From NCBI RefSeq assembly GCF_001425045.1, contig NZ_LMDJ01000031.1:467232-531231 (forward strand): a stretch of 64,000 nt of DNA. The letters are read 5' to 3'. The notes under the pieces are model-generated. The model did not search any database and was not told the origin of the DNA. It worked only from the letters and a program-made list of their open reading frames with translations. The DNA comes from Massilia sp. Root351 (GTDB lineage: Bacteria; Pseudomonadota; Gammaproteobacteria; Burkholderiales; Burkholderiaceae_D). Both the position numbers and the translations under genes were made by a program. Positions within the stretch are counted from its first letter, which is position 1; every line of letters starts with the position of its first letter. Shown here in pieces: positions 54,986 to 63,801 of this stretch.

Positions 54986-56803
54986 ATGTCGATCGCGAGC
55001 TGGTGTGCACGGCTGTGGCGCGGCGCCGCTCGCGAAGGGGCAGCGGGCGCGGACCCGAAGCCCGCAGGCATTGTGGCCCCGTCACCTGGCGCGGGCCTAC
55101 GCGCCCGCAGCGTGGAGGACTTGCTGGCCGAGCACAAGGACGTGATCGCCCGCATCAAACTGTGCTACGGGTGCGACAACGCCACCTTCCACGCCGACTT
55201 GCTCCAGCCAGTGCAAAACTATGCAGCCTACGTCAACGCGCTGCCGGCCACGCGGGCGAGTTACTACTGCGGTTCCGGCGGCCTGCTGCGCCTCGGCCTG
55301 GAGACGGCCTTCTACGCGCTGCAGGCGACCGATTCGCAGATCTTCGCGGGGCGCCAAACCATTTCCAGCCGGCGCGTGCTCGAGCCGCGCTGGCGGCGCG
55401 CCGTCTTCCTGGCCGGTCTGTGCGGCGAACTATACCGCTGCCTCGGCCAGGTGACGGTGCGCGATGCGCAAGGCGGCGCCTGGCAGCCCTACCTGGCGCC
55501 GTTGACCGCCTGGCTGCGGCAGCGCCGGTGCGCCACCTTCACCGTGCAATGGTCGGCCGGGCCGGAGCGCCGGGCGCTGGGGCTGTTTGCACTGCCGATG
55601 ATCGTGCCCGCCGGCATGCTGGACGACCTGGCGCAGGACAACGAGGTGATTGTGCCCAATCTGTTGGCCTCGGTGTCGGGCATGGCCACCTACCATGAAC
55701 ACAACCTGATGGACCGGCTGGTGCGCCATGCCGCGGCGCTCGTCATTGCGCGCGAGCGCCGCGTGTCCGGAGACGACGCGCTTGGTGACGACGTCCCGGT
55801 TCATCTGGCGCGGCACCTGGTCGAGGCGATGCGCGAACTGGTGCAATCGGATCACAACTGGCTGCCGAACGCGCCGCGCTCGCGTCTTTGGTACGGCCAG
55901 GACGGCCTTTACCTGGTATGGCCGAACGGTGCGGCGGACATCATCCGCCTGCTGGCCGACGAGCGCCTTCCCGGCGCCCCGGACAATGCCCCGGCGGCAC
56001 TGGCGATCCTGGTGGCAGGTGGGGTTGTGGCGGATGTCGGCCCGGCCGAGCGCATTGTTCTGGTTTACCCGCCGGGTGCGCAAGCGCCACTGGAGGCGGT
56101 ACGGATCGCTCCGCCCAGCCTGTTGCTGGCCGACGTGGTGCCCCCACCAAGGCCCCTGGAACAGAGATTGGCGGTGCCGGTGGATGCTGAACGGACGCGG
56201 CGAACACAACCGGCAGGAGACCCGGTGGATAGCCAGTCTGCCGAGACAGAGTGCACGTCACCGGTGCCCGATGCTGTACCGGTGCCGGCGCCCGCGCGCA
56301 AGCGGTCCCCCAAGCCGCAGGTGGACGGGGAGAGCGGGCAGGCGCAACTGCCGTTGCAGGATGTCGCGCCTTCCGACGAGGTGGTGCAAGGGAAATGCCG
56401 CGATGCGCCTCCCCTGAGCGTAGGCGTGCCGAGGCCTGGCGAGCGCGCGGCGCATGGGAACGATCAGGCGACGCCATGCGCTGGCCATCCCGCTTTGCGT
56501 GCCCCGCTTCGTTTAAATCGCACGGTGGCAGGTGCGCTGTCCGCCATCGTGGGCACGTTGCATGGGGACCGTCCGCAATGCCATGTTGTCGGCGGCGCGC
56601 TGTTCGTTCCGCTGGCTGCGCTCGCCACGCATGGCGTCGATGCGCGCCAGGCGTGGCGCTCTCTGGACGATGCGGGCATGCTGCTGCTGGACGACAGCGG
56701 CGAGGGCGTGCAGTCGGAGCAGATCGCGGGAAGCCGCATCCCGGGGGTACGCATTGCCGGCGGATTCGTGACCGGCTTGGCGGCGCCGGTGAACGCCAGT
56801 TGA
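54986..56803 (+). CDS. MobH-type relaxase (TraI_2 domain)
   Basis: The 605 residues have an N-terminal TraI_2 domain (about 40-330) with NYAAYVNALPATRASYYCGSGGLLRLGLETAFYAL, a Pro-rich low-complexity linker (about 370-500) and a C-terminal TraI_2_C-like winged domain. It nicks the transfer origin to start conjugation. The paired His residues of characterised MobH enzymes are not visible (Y93, Y94 and L103 there), which may be a subfamily feature. GGAG precedes the ATG. Confidence 0.78.
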   Translation: MSIASWCARLWRGAAREGAAGADPKPAGIVAPSPGAGLRARSVEDLLAEHKDVIARIKLCYGCDNATFHADLLQPVQNYAAYVNALPATRASYYCGSGGLLRLGLETAFYALQATDSQIFAGRQTISSRRVLEPRWRRAVFLAGLCGELYRCLGQVTVRDAQGGAWQPYLAPLTAWLRQRRCATFTVQWSAGPERRALGLFALPMIVPAGMLDDLAQDNEVIVPNLLASVSGMATYHEHNLMDRLVRHAAALVIARERRVSGDDALGDDVPVHLARHLVEAMRELVQSDHNWLPNAPRSRLWYGQDGLYLVWPNGAADIIRLLADERLPGAPDNAPAALAILVAGGVVADVGPAERIVLVYPPGAQAPLEAVRIAPPSLLLADVVPPPRPLEQRLAVPVDAERTRRTQPAGDPVDSQSAETECTSPVPDAVPVPAPARKRSPKPQVDGESGQAQLPLQDVAPSDEVVQGKCRDAPPLSVGVPRPGERAAHGNDQATPCAGHPALRAPLRLNRTVAGALSAIVGTLHGDRPQCHVVGGALFVPLAALATHGVDARQAWRSLDDAGMLLLDDSGEGVQSEQIAGSRIPGVRIAGGFVTGLAAPVNAS

Positions 56804-56829
56804 GGACTGGCAATGGGAAGGGGACCGCG

Positions 56830-58737
56830 ATGCTGATGCGCGACTATGAGATGCCGTGGCGCAGCCCGATGGAGCTGCTGGCGAGCGCCGTGTGGTGCGC
56901 CGCCGGTTTGGGCATCGTGGTGTTCACCCCGGACGTGGTGCCACGGATGCTGGGCCTGGCGCTGCTGGCGGTGATGCTGCCGATGGCGGTGCTTCGGGCG
57001 CGCCAGGGCCTGCGCATCATCGCCGTGCGCGCGGCGCTGTCCGGGCGGGCGATGGAAATGATCACCACCAAGCGCTTGGCGAAGCTGGCCCCCGACGTGG
57101 AACTGGTGGTGTTCGGCTTCGGCTTCGAGTGGCAACCGGTGCATTCGCAACGGCTCTATGAACTGGCCAAGGTCGATTACCGCGACCTGCGCATTCCGCC
57201 GCCGCTGCTGCGGTTGCTGGGCTACGTCGACAATCCGCAGCCGGACGACGAGATCGGGCTGCCTTACATCCACGGCGTGGAGCGGCGGGAGACGTTGCTG
57301 GCGCGGCCGCTGCACAATTTCGAGGGCGGCACCCTGGTGGTGGGTACCACCCAGTCGGGCAAGGGCGTGTGCCTGGGCTGGCTCATCACGCAGGCAATCC
57401 GCCGCGGCGACGTGGTCATCATCCTCGACCCGAAGAACTCCAAGCGCTTGAAGCGCCTGGTCGAGCGGGCCTGCGCCGACTACCGCGAACCGGATGCCTT
57501 CCTGTGGTTCCACCCGGCGTTCCCGGAAACCGGCGCGCGCCTGGACTTTACCTTCAATTGGCAAAAACCGACCGAGATTGCCTCGCGCATCCAGTCCATC
57601 CTGCCGCCGGACACGGCGGGCGCCTTCTCGGCGTTCGGCTGGGACGCGGTCAATGTGGTGACGCAGGGCATGGTACGGCTGGAAAAGCGGCCCAACCTGA
57701 TGAAACTGACCAGGTACATCGAAGCGGGGATCGAGCCGATTCTGGAGGCAACGCTCAAGCGCTGCTTCGAGGAGTTGCTGGGACTCGGCTGGCGCACCAA
57801 TCCCGACCTGGTGCGGCTGCTGGAAAAGACGCGCAAGGGGGCCATCAAGTCGCCGTCGCCGGTGGCCAGTTCCGAACTGGTGGCGTTCGTGGAGTACTAC
57901 GAGCGCCACGTGCACGAGTCGCGCCATGACAAGGTGATCGACTCGCAGGTGCGGGTGTTCCGCCACAACCGCGAGCATTACCAGAAAATCACGGCCAACC
58001 TGTTGCCGATCCTGTCGATGCTCACTTCCGGCGAACTGGGGCGCACGCTGTCGCCCGAGCCGTTCGACGCGGCCGACGAACGTCCCATCATGAACCTGGA
58101 GAAGATCGAGCGCGGCGGACACGTGCTGCTGATGTGCCTGGATTCGCTGCCCGACCCGGCGGTCGCCTCGGCCATCGGCGCCATGTGTCTGGCCGACTTG
58201 GCCGCGCGTTCGGGGATCCGCTACAACCTGGGCGGCTACCGGCGCATTTCCCTGTTCGTCGACGAGGTGTCGAACGTGATCAATCAGCCGTTGATCGAGA
58301 TCATGAATAAGGGCGCCGAGGGCGGCATCTATACCACGGTGGCCATGCAGACCATCGCCGACCTGGCCAAGCGGCTGGGCAGCCAGGAGGCGGCCCGCAT
58401 GGCGTTGGGCAACCTGAACAACCTGATCGCTTTTCGCACCAAGGACCAGCCCACCCAGGAGTTCATCAATGAGACCTTCGGCCAGACCGCGATCCACAAC
58501 ATGAAGGTCGGGCGCAACACGGCGCGTGACGGACACATCGGCGACTTCACCATGGTGGAGTCGACCCAGATCGCGGAAGAATTGAACGAGCTGGTGCCGA
58601 CTTCGCTGCTCGGAAAACTGCCGAACCTGCAGTTCTTCGCGTCGGTGTCGGGCGGGCGGCTGTGCAAGGGCCGCTTCACCTTGCTCGATCCCGGTGGGCC
58701 GCCAGAGGCCGCGAACAGCGCGCAGGTGGCGCCATGA
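56830..58737 (+). CDS. traD: Type IV coupling protein TraD (SXT/TOL type)
   Basis: The 635-residue hexameric ATPase has two N-terminal membrane helices (about 15-60), Walker A VGTTQSGKG (near 171-178) and Walker B SLFVDEVSN (near 475). It feeds the relaxase-DNA complex to the mating channel. The ATG at 56830 follows a GGAAGGGGA stretch, 27 bases after the relaxase stop. Overlaps the next gene by four bases. Confidence 0.92.
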   Translation: MLMRDYEMPWRSPMELLASAVWCAAGLGIVVFTPDVVPRMLGLALLAVMLPMAVLRARQGLRIIAVRAALSGRAMEMITTKRLAKLAPDVELVVFGFGFEWQPVHSQRLYELAKVDYRDLRIPPPLLRLLGYVDNPQPDDEIGLPYIHGVERRETLLARPLHNFEGGTLVVGTTQSGKGVCLGWLITQAIRRGDVVIILDPKNSKRLKRLVERACADYREPDAFLWFHPAFPETGARLDFTFNWQKPTEIASRIQSILPPDTAGAFSAFGWDAVNVVTQGMVRLEKRPNLMKLTRYIEAGIEPILEATLKRCFEELLGLGWRTNPDLVRLLEKTRKGAIKSPSPVASSELVAFVEYYERHVHESRHDKVIDSQVRVFRHNREHYQKITANLLPILSMLTSGELGRTLSPEPFDAADERPIMNLEKIERGGHVLLMCLDSLPDPAVASAIGAMCLADLAARSGIRYNLGGYRRISLFVDEVSNVINQPLIEIMNKGAEGGIYTTVAMQTIADLAKRLGSQEAARMALGNLNNLIAFRTKDQPTQEFINETFGQTAIHNMKVGRNTARDGHIGDFTMVESTQIAEELNELVPTSLLGKLPNLQFFASVSGGRLCKGRFTLLDPGGPPEAANSAQVAP

Positions 58738-59360
58738 TCCGGGTCGTCTCCATCGCCTCGCTGCTGGTGCTGTTGGTGCTGATGCTGTATCTGCCGTCGT
58801 CGACACCGGCATCGGCATTTTTCGATCGGGTTCGGGCCGAACATGGCTTGCACGGGACGGCATGGGGCCAAGGGCACGCGCAGGCGGCGCTGGCGCGCGC
58901 CTTGGCGGCGGTGGAGCGGCCCGTGGCTGCGCCCCTGATGCAGGCGACCTCGGCCAGGCAGGGCAGGGCGGCAACCGCCGCCGGCCGTCAGCTGGACACG
59001 GTGGGCCAGCGCATCCTGGGCAGTGGCTACCTGCGCTCCCTCAACGCACTCTTGCTGCTGGCGGTGTTTCGCTTGGCAGCACTGGCGCAGTTGGCGCCGG
59101 GCCTACTGATGCTGGCCGGCGCCTGCCTGGCCGACGGCCTGGTGCGGCGCTGGGTCAAAAGCCGGGAGTTTTCCAGGCACCATCCTGAAATCTGGATCGC
59201 CAGCGTTTGCCTAGGGTGGCTTGCGGTATGCGGCGCGGTGATCTGCTCGGTGCTGCCGATCGCGGTGCCGGTGGCGTTGTTGCCCCTGCTGGCAAGCGTG
59301 CTCTGCGTCTGCATCGGCATCGCTATCGCCAACTATCCGGCGGGTGCCGGGCGGGGCTAA
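58734..59360 (+). CDS. DUF4400/PFL_4697-like conjugative membrane protein
   Basis: The 208-residue inner membrane protein has one N-terminal span (VSIASLLVLLVLMLYLPSS) and three C-terminal spans, with a soluble helical middle. A membrane protein of this size and layout directly follows traD in SXT- and PFGI-type elements. Starts on ATGA within traD. After it, 59361-59795 (435 bases) contains no gene I can support. Confidence 0.75.
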   Translation: MIRVVSIASLLVLLVLMLYLPSSTPASAFFDRVRAEHGLHGTAWGQGHAQAALARALAAVERPVAAPLMQATSARQGRAATAAGRQLDTVGQRILGSGYLRSLNALLLLAVFRLAALAQLAPGLLMLAGACLADGLVRRWVKSREFSRHHPEIWIASVCLGWLAVCGAVICSVLPIAVPVALLPLLASVLCVCIGIAIANYPAGAGRG

Positions 59361-59795
59361 GCGTCGGCCCGAGTGCTACAGGTACCCGCACAACCTGGCC
59401 GCAGACTGCAGCATAAGCTGGCCACCGTGATTGGTATAACCGGCCGCACGCGGAATACTTGGTGATTGGCTGCACGCGCAGGGCTGGCCAGCTACAGCGG
59501 CGCGTGCAAGTGGCTATGACGGCGAAAATGGCGGTTCGATCTGAGCAATGCCTTCACCGTGCCACCTTCAGATTTTTTTCCGCGAATAATTTGGCCAATG
59601 CGGCCGACCAGTCGCCTCGTGAAGCCGGACTCAAAACATGCTCGATGTAACGAGCTGAATCGGGACGCCAGCCAAGTGCATGTTCTCGTCTGCGTGGTGA
59701 CGTGGATTCGATCTGACCGGTTGCTCCGGCCGACGGCTTCCGCCCCATCTCGGACCTTCGCATAATTATCGAACTCAATCCATCACAGTTTGAGT

Positions 59796-60563
59796 TTATT
59801 CGAGATGATTGACCAATTTTTCAGCGGCAAGGAGGGCATTAAAGTCCTCTGCGGTCCATTTTCCGACCTGGCCGTAGTTCGTCAATGTTTGGCTCATGGC
59901 CTTGGCGACCTTTGCAATAACAGCATGATTTGGAGCTAACAAACGAATGGTGCGTTCAACTAAATATTCCCGGTACTGGCCGTAGTGAGTAAATCGAACA
60001 TCAGATTCTTCGTGATGCATATTAAGCAGAACTTGAAAGAGCTCATCACATTTCTGTTGATCGGAAGTAGCGACTAAGAATGCCTCCTCAAAATTTTCTC
60101 TAACATAACGAGTTGACTCCGCCTCCGCCATTGAGCCAGCCATCAAGACCATGATTCGTTTTTCAAGATATTCTCTCAGCCCCTTTTGATCTAATGATGG
60201 GGTGTCCAAATCTATAGCAGTAGTCGCAATATGGTTACCGTCCGCTGCCACTAAATTCAGCGTGATGGTTCCAGTTGAAAACCCGAGTAGTCTTGCAGCT
60301 ATCGCATGACCAACCTCATGCTGTGCTATCTGATCAACGTACCAACGCAATTCCTCCAGAGGTTCCGGCTCCATCGGGGCTGAACTCCATTTCAATAACT
60401 CTTGGCGATCTGTTGCATCCAATCTATACATGTGCTCAATAAGTGCTCGTGCATAAACCACAGGCTTGTCGCCAACTCCGAAAATGGTTTGTACTGCCTT
60501 CTTAAACTGTCTCGCAGCAATTAGCTCAAAAAACTTGCTGACATCAAACGAGGGAATTTGCAT
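59796..60563 (-). CDS. Stand-alone M41-like zinc metalloprotease
   Basis: The 255 residues carry HEVGH (82-86) within QIAQHEVGHAIAARLLGF, then RIMVLMAGSMAEAE (near 136-149) and TSDQQKCDEL with candidate third ligands D168 or D173. The order matches the FtsH peptidase (M41) domain, but no AAA domain is present and the N-terminal 80 residues are unrecognised. No signal peptide, so cytosolic. Codon usage is AT-rich like the other cargo genes. Confidence 0.65.
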   Translation of the reverse strand: MQIPSFDVSKFFELIAARQFKKAVQTIFGVGDKPVVYARALIEHMYRLDATDRQELLKWSSAPMEPEPLEELRWYVDQIAQHEVGHAIAARLLGFSTGTITLNLVAADGNHIATTAIDLDTPSLDQKGLREYLEKRIMVLMAGSMAEAESTRYVRENFEEAFLVATSDQQKCDELFQVLLNMHHEESDVRFTHYGQYREYLVERTIRLLAPNHAVIAKVAKAMSQTLTNYGQVGKWTAEDFNALLAAEKLVNHLE

Positions 60564-60629
60564 ATTTTGAGATTATCCATATTTAGCTAAAGGCAGCGTC
60601 AGATTATGGCTGTGAATGGCTCCCTGCAG

Positions 60630-60938
60630 TCACTGTAGAGAACGTGTTTCGCCAATGCGTTTCACATCCATATCTTGCACAACCTTCTGACCACTCGGAC
60701 GAGTGACAATTACTCGGATAGTCCTTAGATTACGGTCATTTGCAAGCGCCACTAATGCGGAAATTTTTTCCTGCATTTCGGATTCCATTTCGTCAGCCCA
60801 AGGTTTCTGGCATTGGTTGGCCAATCTCTTTGCAAGAATACTAGACAACACATCGGCAAAAACCTCCTCTAATTCGACAGGCTCCACTTCCATCGAATCT
60901 TCTGGGTTCTGAAATAGGTCATCCATTATTTTTCCCAT
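60630..60938 (-). CDS. Small acidic protein of unknown function
   Basis: The 102-residue protein begins MGKIMDDLFQNPEDSMEVEPVELEEVFADVLSSILAKRLANQC and ends with a beta-rich basic tail (LRTIRVIVTRPSGQKVVQDMDVKRI). ATG 60925 is an alternative start. It lies between the M41-like gene and a HEPN-like gene, same strand. Not recognised. Confidence 0.5.
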   Translation of the reverse strand: MGKIMDDLFQNPEDSMEVEPVELEEVFADVLSSILAKRLANQCQKPWADEMESEMQEKISALVALANDRNLRTIRVIVTRPSGQKVVQDMDVKRIGETRSLQ

Positions 60939-61026
60939 CAATTCTATACTAAGGTTGAAGGTTTTCTGAACGCCGGATGCTGATCGGTTAGGGACTGTCA
61001 ACGACAACGCTCCTGATATTAGAAAC

Positions 61027-61593
61027 CTAGTCTGCCGCATTCGGCTCGGGCAAAGCAGCACTCCGTTCTGTCATGGCATACTGTGCCGCGTAACCAAGGG
61101 CATCTTGGACTTCCGTAATAGCGCCGTGGGACATCATGGTCGGTACCTCAATTTCATATGCGTAGCGCCATTCGACGAAAGGAGCTCCGCCTATGTGCGT
61201 TAAGGCATCGAGAAACTGTGCCTTTCGTAAAGCGAGCCCTACAGCTATCGGAACGTTCGAGGGGTTACGAAACATGCCGACGATAAGATTCTGATGGTCA
61301 GGGTTTATACGATCCCATAGTTTTTGCAAATAGTGCCCTCGTCGGTCATCTTGGGGCGCAGTAGGGTTGTCTGCATTAGCGAGAGTTAGAAAAAACTTTA
61401 GAAATAATTCAATTGCAAAACTAGAGCAGACCATCGCTGGAAAAGCGAACTCTAATCGTTCAGTTTGAGCTGCATGGTTGTTAAGCAAACCACCTGAGTG
61501 AGCGTAGGCTGTAGCTATTGCGTAAATAGAGGAGAAATCATGCGTACTGCCGGGAATAACTACTAGAAGAGGAATTGCTGGCCCTGCACTCAT
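61027..61593 (-). CDS. HEPN-like helical protein
   Basis: The 188 residues include VCSSFAIELFLKFFLTLANAD and RRGHYLQKLWDRI, the two helices and the GHxLxxL element common in HEPN-fold proteins; no Rx4H RNase motif is seen. AAGGAAATAAT before the ATG is a good ribosome binding site. Function unknown. Confidence 0.5.
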   Translation of the reverse strand: MSAGPAIPLLVVIPGSTHDFSSIYAIATAYAHSGGLLNNHAAQTERLEFAFPAMVCSSFAIELFLKFFLTLANADNPTAPQDDRRGHYLQKLWDRINPDHQNLIVGMFRNPSNVPIAVGLALRKAQFLDALTHIGGAPFVEWRYAYEIEVPTMMSHGAITEVQDALGYAAQYAMTERSAALPEPNAAD

Positions 61594-61669
61594 ATTATTT
61601 CCTTTTTTAGAAATGTATTTTTAATGCCTCGATTTTAAAGCACGTGCCAGCTATTGGCCGAAAACGTAT

Positions 61670-62239
61670 TTATTCTATATGGCACTTACCATACGAAAGA
61701 AGATTTCCCCTTTCCTCATGGTAGTCAGAAAGTTGCAAATGAACGTCGCGAATCTTCCCTAAAAGTTTTTCCAAAGCTTCTGCCGAGAGTTGAACGTACT
61801 CCTGTTGTAAAATTTTGTCCGACATTTTTATGCGAGCAAAAGTATAGCCCTCTTCATCCGTATTTTGCCAGTCCGCATGGACAACAATATTTCGTAATCT
61901 GCCCACTTCGAGCAATGACTCGACCAACCCACGATATGCCGGGGGTTCAGTAGCACAAGAGTGAAACGCATCAGAAAGCCGCTTGAGAAGGTCAACTTTG
62001 GCCGAATAGTGCATTCCCTGTAGGATTAGCAATCCCGACTCATCACTACGGTCAGATATTATTTCACAAATTACCGAGTCAACACTTTTTTCTAAAGTGT
62101 TGAAATACATCACGACTAGCCCTACGAGCGGCAATGATTCATCAAGGTAACGCTCAGCGGCTTCCTCGTCCTCGATATCATGACCGAGATGCTGAATGAA
62201 ATCTTTAACTTTGCGCTTCAACATCCAATCAATCTCCAA
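61670..62239 (-). CDS. HEPN-family protein with Rx4H motif
   Basis: The 189-residue helical protein contains VGRLRNIVVHADW, giving R116-NIVV-H121, the catalytic pattern of HEPN ribonucleases, preceded by an FNTLEKSVDSVICEI helix. Such proteins are often toxins or defence effectors. No obvious MNT nucleotidyltransferase antitoxin sits beside it. Confidence 0.55.
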   Translation of the reverse strand: MEIDWMLKRKVKDFIQHLGHDIEDEEAAERYLDESLPLVGLVVMYFNTLEKSVDSVICEIISDRSDESGLLILQGMHYSAKVDLLKRLSDAFHSCATEPPAYRGLVESLLEVGRLRNIVVHADWQNTDEEGYTFARIKMSDKILQQEYVQLSAEALEKLLGKIRDVHLQLSDYHEERGNLLSYGKCHIE

Positions 62240-62288
62240 TTTCCCAAGGGTTGCCTCCGACCGCTAATGGCCGAAACCACCAAATTAG

Positions 62289-62927
62289 TCAATGAGTGTC
62301 AATTCGCTCCTCGTCTGGCAAGAGAAATTCTGATTCAGGAACAAGGCTAGTCCATTGCTGATAAAATGTGGACATATCCTGCACAGCTTCGATTGCTGCG
62401 TCTGGAATAGGTGTTGCGTCCGCATCTTTATCCGCTTCTGAGATCTCGACAACTACCTCTTTCGCTTTTGGATGGACTAGGTCGTTTCGGCGCTCGGCAA
62501 TCTTAGTCACGGTCCTAGTTATTGCTAGGCTCTGGTTAGTGTCGATTCCGTGGCATATTTTCAACAGTGCTTGTACTTTCTTGGGCTGACTGAGTCTCTC
62601 AATAAACGAGTCAAATGGAGTATGCCCCAACCGAACCACTCCATAGAAGTTGAGGAAAGATTCCACAGCCATCGCAGTGAAAATTCGGACCGAATCAGAC
62701 AGCAGATCTCTGCGACGTACTTTTCTCCACAGTTGAGCATGACCAACATCACCGCTGCGGAGCGATACACCGCCCGAGGGCCACTCGGCCTTTATTTCAG
62801 CCGTCAATCTAATAAGCTCGTCAAGCAACATGCGGGAGTATTCCGGATACCGGGAACTCTCTGTAAGCCATGTGCGAGTCACACCAAGCGGCCTTACAGC
62901 AAAATGTTGATTCTGCCACTTTTTCAT
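62289..62927 (-). CDS. Second HEPN-like protein with Rx4H motif
   Basis: The 212 residues (start MKKWQNQHFA after AGGTCAGGT) have TAMAVESFLNFYGVVRLG and KIAERRNDLVHPKAKE with R147-NDLV-H152. This is the same fold pattern as the neighbour at 61670 but not a close copy. In-frame ATG at 62972 is possible but lies in the intergenic repeat. Confidence 0.55.
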   Translation of the reverse strand: MKKWQNQHFAVRPLGVTRTWLTESSRYPEYSRMLLDELIRLTAEIKAEWPSGGVSLRSGDVGHAQLWRKVRRRDLLSDSVRIFTAMAVESFLNFYGVVRLGHTPFDSFIERLSQPKKVQALLKICHGIDTNQSLAITRTVTKIAERRNDLVHPKAKEVVVEISEADKDADATPIPDAAIEAVQDMSTFYQQWTSLVPESEFLLPDEERIDTH

Positions 62928-62978
62928 ACCTGACCTTTCGACTGGCACTATAACGGCTGCTGTTGGCCGCATACTGCC

Positions 62979-63281
62979 CTAGAGAAATAATAACTTCATC
63001 TTGGCACTAGAGAAATACTGCACCTTTGCTCGAACTAATTCCACGGCCAGTTTTTGGCGCAAGGCTAGTCCTTCCGCATCTAACTTATCAACTTCGGTCA
63101 CGTCTGTGTATGCCCCAAAGTGCGCAAGTTCATATCGCTGCTGCCAGGCTGAAATTTCATCGCCAAGACACTCGGAAATGCCGAGCTCAGATGCCGTCAG
63201 ATACCCACCCTCAACCGCATCCCTAATACCAGTTCCAGAGAGATTTCCATCAACCATCAAATAGTGTGCTCCGTTGTTCAT
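62979..63281 (-). CDS. Small hypothetical protein
   Basis: The 100-residue protein is charged and helical in its second half (DEISAWQQRYELAHFGAYTDVTEVDKLDAEGLALRQKLAVELVRAK). The frame stays open upstream to 63330 without an ATG, reading QQPGVHEWVID before the chosen start. It might therefore be the shifted continuation of the gene at 63325. Not recognised. Confidence 0.4.
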   Translation of the reverse strand: MNNGAHYLMVDGNLSGTGIRDAVEGGYLTASELGISECLGDEISAWQQRYELAHFGAYTDVTEVDKLDAEGLALRQKLAVELVRAKVQYFSSAKMKLLFL

Positions 63282-63324
63282 GTCGATGACCCATTCGTGA
63301 ACGCCCGGTTGCTGCCTTTTGGTT

Positions 63325-63597
63325 TCACTTGGCGTGTTTTCTACAATCTACAAGTGCCTCCAAGAGCTGGCCATCGAAGTACTCGGTATCGTCTCGTTCC
63401 TTGTTCTTCAACCTGAATTCTGCCTCTTCGCACATTTTAATTTCAGCGATTTTTTGATTAATATATGTCGCGACCATCAAATCAGACAAGTCGCATAGCG
63501 AAATTTCCCAACTATCGCGGTAGCGCTGCATGAGTCCAGTAGTTGCATCGCCTTGCCAAGGCCCTATAATAGTGGACACAGATAATCCCATTGCCAT
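63325..63597 (-). CDS. Small hypothetical protein
   Basis: The 90-residue protein begins MAMGLSVSTIIGPWQGDATTG and contains IAEIKMCEEAEFRLKNKERDDTEYFDGQLLE. Not recognised. Its end overlaps the open upstream part of the next frame. Confidence 0.4.
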   Translation of the reverse strand: MAMGLSVSTIIGPWQGDATTGLMQRYRDSWEISLCDLSDLMVATYINQKIAEIKMCEEAEFRLKNKERDDTEYFDGQLLEALVDCRKHAK

Positions 63598-63801
63598 AAT
63601 TATTTCACTTTCGCGAATGGCCGTTCTTGGCCGAACTCAGCCGACGGCGTTCAGGATAGCAGCTTGCCAGACTGCAAAACTCACAAATTCTCACTCTAGG
63701 CTGAAGACGCCCCCGAAGCAGACCTCCTTGTCATGGACTCATTTGACAGTCAATTAACGGATGATGTCTTGCCCACTAAACCTCATAGTTGTTGAGTGAT
63801 T

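Larger units (their letters stand above)
61651..63645 (-). repeat. GGCC-centred repeats between the cargo genes
   Basis: Related short elements occur in four of the gaps: CTATTGGCCGAAAAC (61651-61665), GACCGCTAATGGCCGAAACC (62259-62278), CTGTTGGCCGCATAC (62960-62974) and GAATGGCCGTTCTTGGCCG (63615-63633). On the minus strand the core reads TTCGGCCAnnAGC, in the same direction as the genes. Confidence 0.5.

Noticed and set aside
59554..59778. 74-codon minus-strand frame in the gap after the DUF4400-like gene
   Set aside because: Composition is biased, no family is recognised, and no ribosome binding site was found; treated as non-coding.
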